From: an uncultured Clostridium sp.
GTDB lineage: Bacteria; Bacillota; Clostridia; TANB77; CAG-508
Assembly (NCBI GenBank): GCA_948468275.1
Contig: CAOKHI010000016.1
Location: forward strand, 1-37,751
Direction of reading: 5' to 3'
Length of the DNA: 37,751 nucleotides
The notes beneath the pieces were generated by a model. The model worked only from the letters and a program-made list of their open reading frames with translations, had not been told where the DNA came from and did not search any database. The position numbers and the translations under genes are program-made. Below are positions 35,516 through 37,751 of this stretch, in pieces. Position 1 is the first letter of the stretch. Every line of letters begins with the position of its first letter.

Positions 35516-37583
35516 ATGAAAGACATAAAAGAATCTTTAATACTAAAAATATTTTGTTATACATTAGTACCAATATTAATATTAGTTATAATAATAAATG
35601 TAGCATCAATAATGATTGCAGTAGATTATGAAGAAGAGGGTATGAATGTAAATTATTTTAAATCTCAAGCATTTTCAAGAGAATATATAAATACAATATA
35701 TAATATTCAAAATAGATTAATACAAAAAGGATACTATTATAATAATACAAATGAGCAAGTAATTATTGAAGAAAAAAATGAAACGCAAATAGCAAAAGAG
35801 TATGAAACAGATGAATTTATCTTATCAAGTGAAACAGAAGAAGTAGATTATGATGAATTAAAAAGTTATATATACAAAAGTGACAAGTATGAAATATTAA
35901 TTATAAAACCAGATGGTAAAGCATATACAAATGTAAAAAAGACATTAGAAACAGATACAGTTGAAAAATTAAAGAATTATATATCATCTAAATCATATAG
36001 ATGGATATATAATGATAAAGGAGAAATTTTAACAGATATAGAAAGATTAGAATACAAAAAAATAGCATATGATTTAAGACTTACAGATATACAAGAAAAT
36101 AATATAGAAATATATATGTGTTTAAAAGATGAAAATAATGTACAGATTGTACAAGAAAAATTACTATATGAAACAGTTAGCAAAACATATCAAAATGCAC
36201 CTTTTATAATAACAATATCTAGTGTTATATTATTAGTATGTAGTGGGTATATATTAGTAAGTATAGGACACAAAAAAGAGCATGAAGGAATCTATTTATC
36301 AAACTTAGATAGAATTCCATTAGAGATACTAATAACAGTATCAACAACGATACTATCTATAGAAATAATGATGATAAATGTATTAGTTTATGATATGATG
36401 CCTAAAATGTTTAATTTTGGAATATCTCTAATTGCATTAATGGTAATACTTATATATATAACATCTGTTATATTAGGAATAACTATAATAAGAAGAATAA
36501 AAGCAAAAGTATTTTTTAAAAATACTATATGTTATAAGATGTTAAAATGGATAAAAGCAACAATAAAGTCATTAATGTCGGAATTATTTTATAACAAAAA
36601 TGTTACTATAAAATTAGTAATAATATTTGCAGGTTTTGTAATAATATCAACAGCATTATCATTACTTGCATTAGAAAGTTTTATAATGGCTATAATATTA
36701 ATTGCTTTTTGGTATATTACTTTTAGAACTATATTAAAAAATATAAATAAAATAAATGTAATCAGGAAAAAAATAAATGACATATATAATGGGAATATAG
36801 AAAATTATTTAGACGAACATGATTATAGTGGAGAATTACAACAAGTAGTAATAGAACTAAACGATATTTCAGGAGGATTATCAAATGCAATAGAACAAGG
36901 AATAAAAAGTGAAAGGTTAAAAACAGAGCTTATAACAAATGTATCACATGATATAAAGACACCATTAACATCAATAATAAACTATGTAGATTTATTAAAA
37001 AAAGAAAATATAAAAAATGAAAAAGTACAAGAATATTTACAAATACTTGATAATAAATCACAAAGACTAAAAAGATTAACAGAAGATTTAATAGAAGCAT
37101 CGAAAGTATCATCAGGAAATGTTAAATTAAACATAGAAAAACTGAATGTAAAAGAGTTAATTAAACAAATTAGAGCAGAATTTGAAGATAAGTTTAAAGA
37201 AAAAGAACTAGAAATAGTAGAAACAATACCAAAAGAAGACTTACACATTAATGCAGATAGTAAGTATATGTATAGAGTGTTAGAAAATATGTATATAAAT
37301 ATTGCTAAATATGCACTTGAAAAATCTAGAGTATATATAGATATTATAAAAAAAGAAAATAAAATACAAATAATGCTAAAAAATATTTCAAAAGATAAAT
37401 TAAACATAACAGAGGACGAACTAATGCAAAGGTTTGTAAGAGGAGAAGAATCTAGAACAACAGAAGGAAGCGGTCTACGGAATATCAATTGCAAAATCAT
37501 TAACAGAATTGCAGAAAGGAAAATTTGAATTATATTTAGATGGAGATTTATTTAAAGTAGTAATAGAATTTGAGCTTGTATAA
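35516..37583 (+). CDS. Membrane sensor histidine kinase, with +1 frame break at CGG
   Basis: 688 residues after correction. First membrane helix at about 9-34, extracellular sensor to about 225, then five or six more helices to about 420, HAMP-like linker, phosphoacceptor H478 in NVSHDIKTPLTSI, and ATPase domain. The straight frame fails inside the G2 box: EGSGL then CGG. Skipping the C at 37478 gives EGSGLGISIAKSL and a normal end, DLFKVVIEFELV. The glycine restored is the second invariant glycine of G-x-G-L-G, needed for ATP binding, so only the shifted product would be active. The N-box is somewhat degenerate (ENMYINIAKYA). Start at ATG 35516 after AAGGAGG. Confidence 0.86.
37478..37481 (+). 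other. +1 frameshift site 5 (CGG A in histidine kinase)
   Basis: Incoming frame GGT CTA CGG AAT ATC; corrected GGT CTA (C) GGA ATA TCA. CGG is codon 655. Without the shift the last 34 residues, including part of the ATP lid region, are lost. Confidence 0.8.
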
Positions 37584-37617
37584 AATAGTAAAGTAAATTT
37601 TATATTAAGTAATTTAA

Positions 37618-37650
37618 ATAGTAAAGGCAAGCATTGCTTGCCTTTACTAT
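37618..37650 (+). terminator. Terminator of the two-component operon
   Basis: ATAGTAAAGGCAAGC (37618-37632) and GCTTGCCTTTACTAT (37636-37650) form a perfect 15-bp stem around ATT, followed by TTTT. The last 100 bases of the window hold no feature I can name. Confidence 0.9.
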
Positions 37651-37751
37651 TTTTAAATCAATCAAAAGACTTACGGAAATGTCAGGTTTGCATAGCAGAA
37701 TATAAATAAAAAGACAAACATATTACTAATTATACAAAAAGATGACAAAAA

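Overview
The window is a piece of chromosome from a low-GC Firmicute, most likely an uncultured gut-type member of the Clostridia. Signs of this are the very A/T-rich codons, strong AGGAGG ribosome binding sites, the SRP RNA next to dnaX-ebfC-recR, a four-subunit pyruvate:ferredoxin oxidoreductase (anaerobe), a SpoVB/MurJ-type flippase, a class D sortase and an OmpR-type two-component system. The exact taxon cannot be read from the sequence.

Layout. 1-890: non-coding edge, a foreign-looking gene fragment and a terminator. 892-3571: ECF-type sigma factor with a membrane tail, plus a 591-residue membrane-anchored protein. 3586-3735: inverted-repeat element. 3991-5274: acetyltransferase and a membrane-anchored hypothetical. 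5290-8092: SRP RNA, dnaX, ebfC, recR. 8132-8811: a foreign-looking small gene with a palindromic promoter region and a 50-residue protein. 8808-11869 (minus): porG-porD-porA-porB. 12150-15457: cca, a pilin-like/FGE-fold protein, purN and a dead antitoxin gene. 15535-19824: heterodimeric ABC exporter behind a perfect consensus promoter. 20224-24892: two ABC-ATPase/FtsX fusion transporters. 25020-27658: three small genes, including a CofE-like protein. 27961-30147 (minus): an ibrA/ibrB-like cassette with a third gene between. 30181-31449: purA. 31670-33043: sortase between two inverted copies of a 181-bp element. 33088-37583: flippase, response regulator and histidine kinase.

The most important observation is a systematic coding anomaly. 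Five otherwise well-conserved genes (porA, the FGE-fold gene, the second ABC exporter subunit, the flippase and the histidine kinase) are each split by one +1 frame break. In all five the break is an in-frame CGG triplet followed by A or T. Skipping the C, or reading CGGN as one codon, restores the family sequence and puts glycine at a position expected to be conserved. Read by eye through about 10,500 codons of native-looking genes on both strands, CGG occurs in frame nowhere else, while CGT, CGA and at least one CGC are used as ordinary arginine codons. The extra base follows the coding strand (three plus, two minus), which is hard to explain by sequencing error. The simplest hypothesis is that CGG has lost its arginine tRNA and is passed by +1 frameshifting or quadruplet decoding as glycine. 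Two foreign-looking ORFs (396-674 and 8132-8464) do carry an in-frame CGG that looks like ordinary arginine, as expected for recent imports, but they could also be counter-evidence.

A second theme is small mobile elements: three copies of a 181-bp MITE-like palindrome with an identical GC-rich core (two with 8-bp target duplications), and a separate 150-bp element with 17-bp perfect inverted repeats. All counts and alignments here were done by eye, without database searches.
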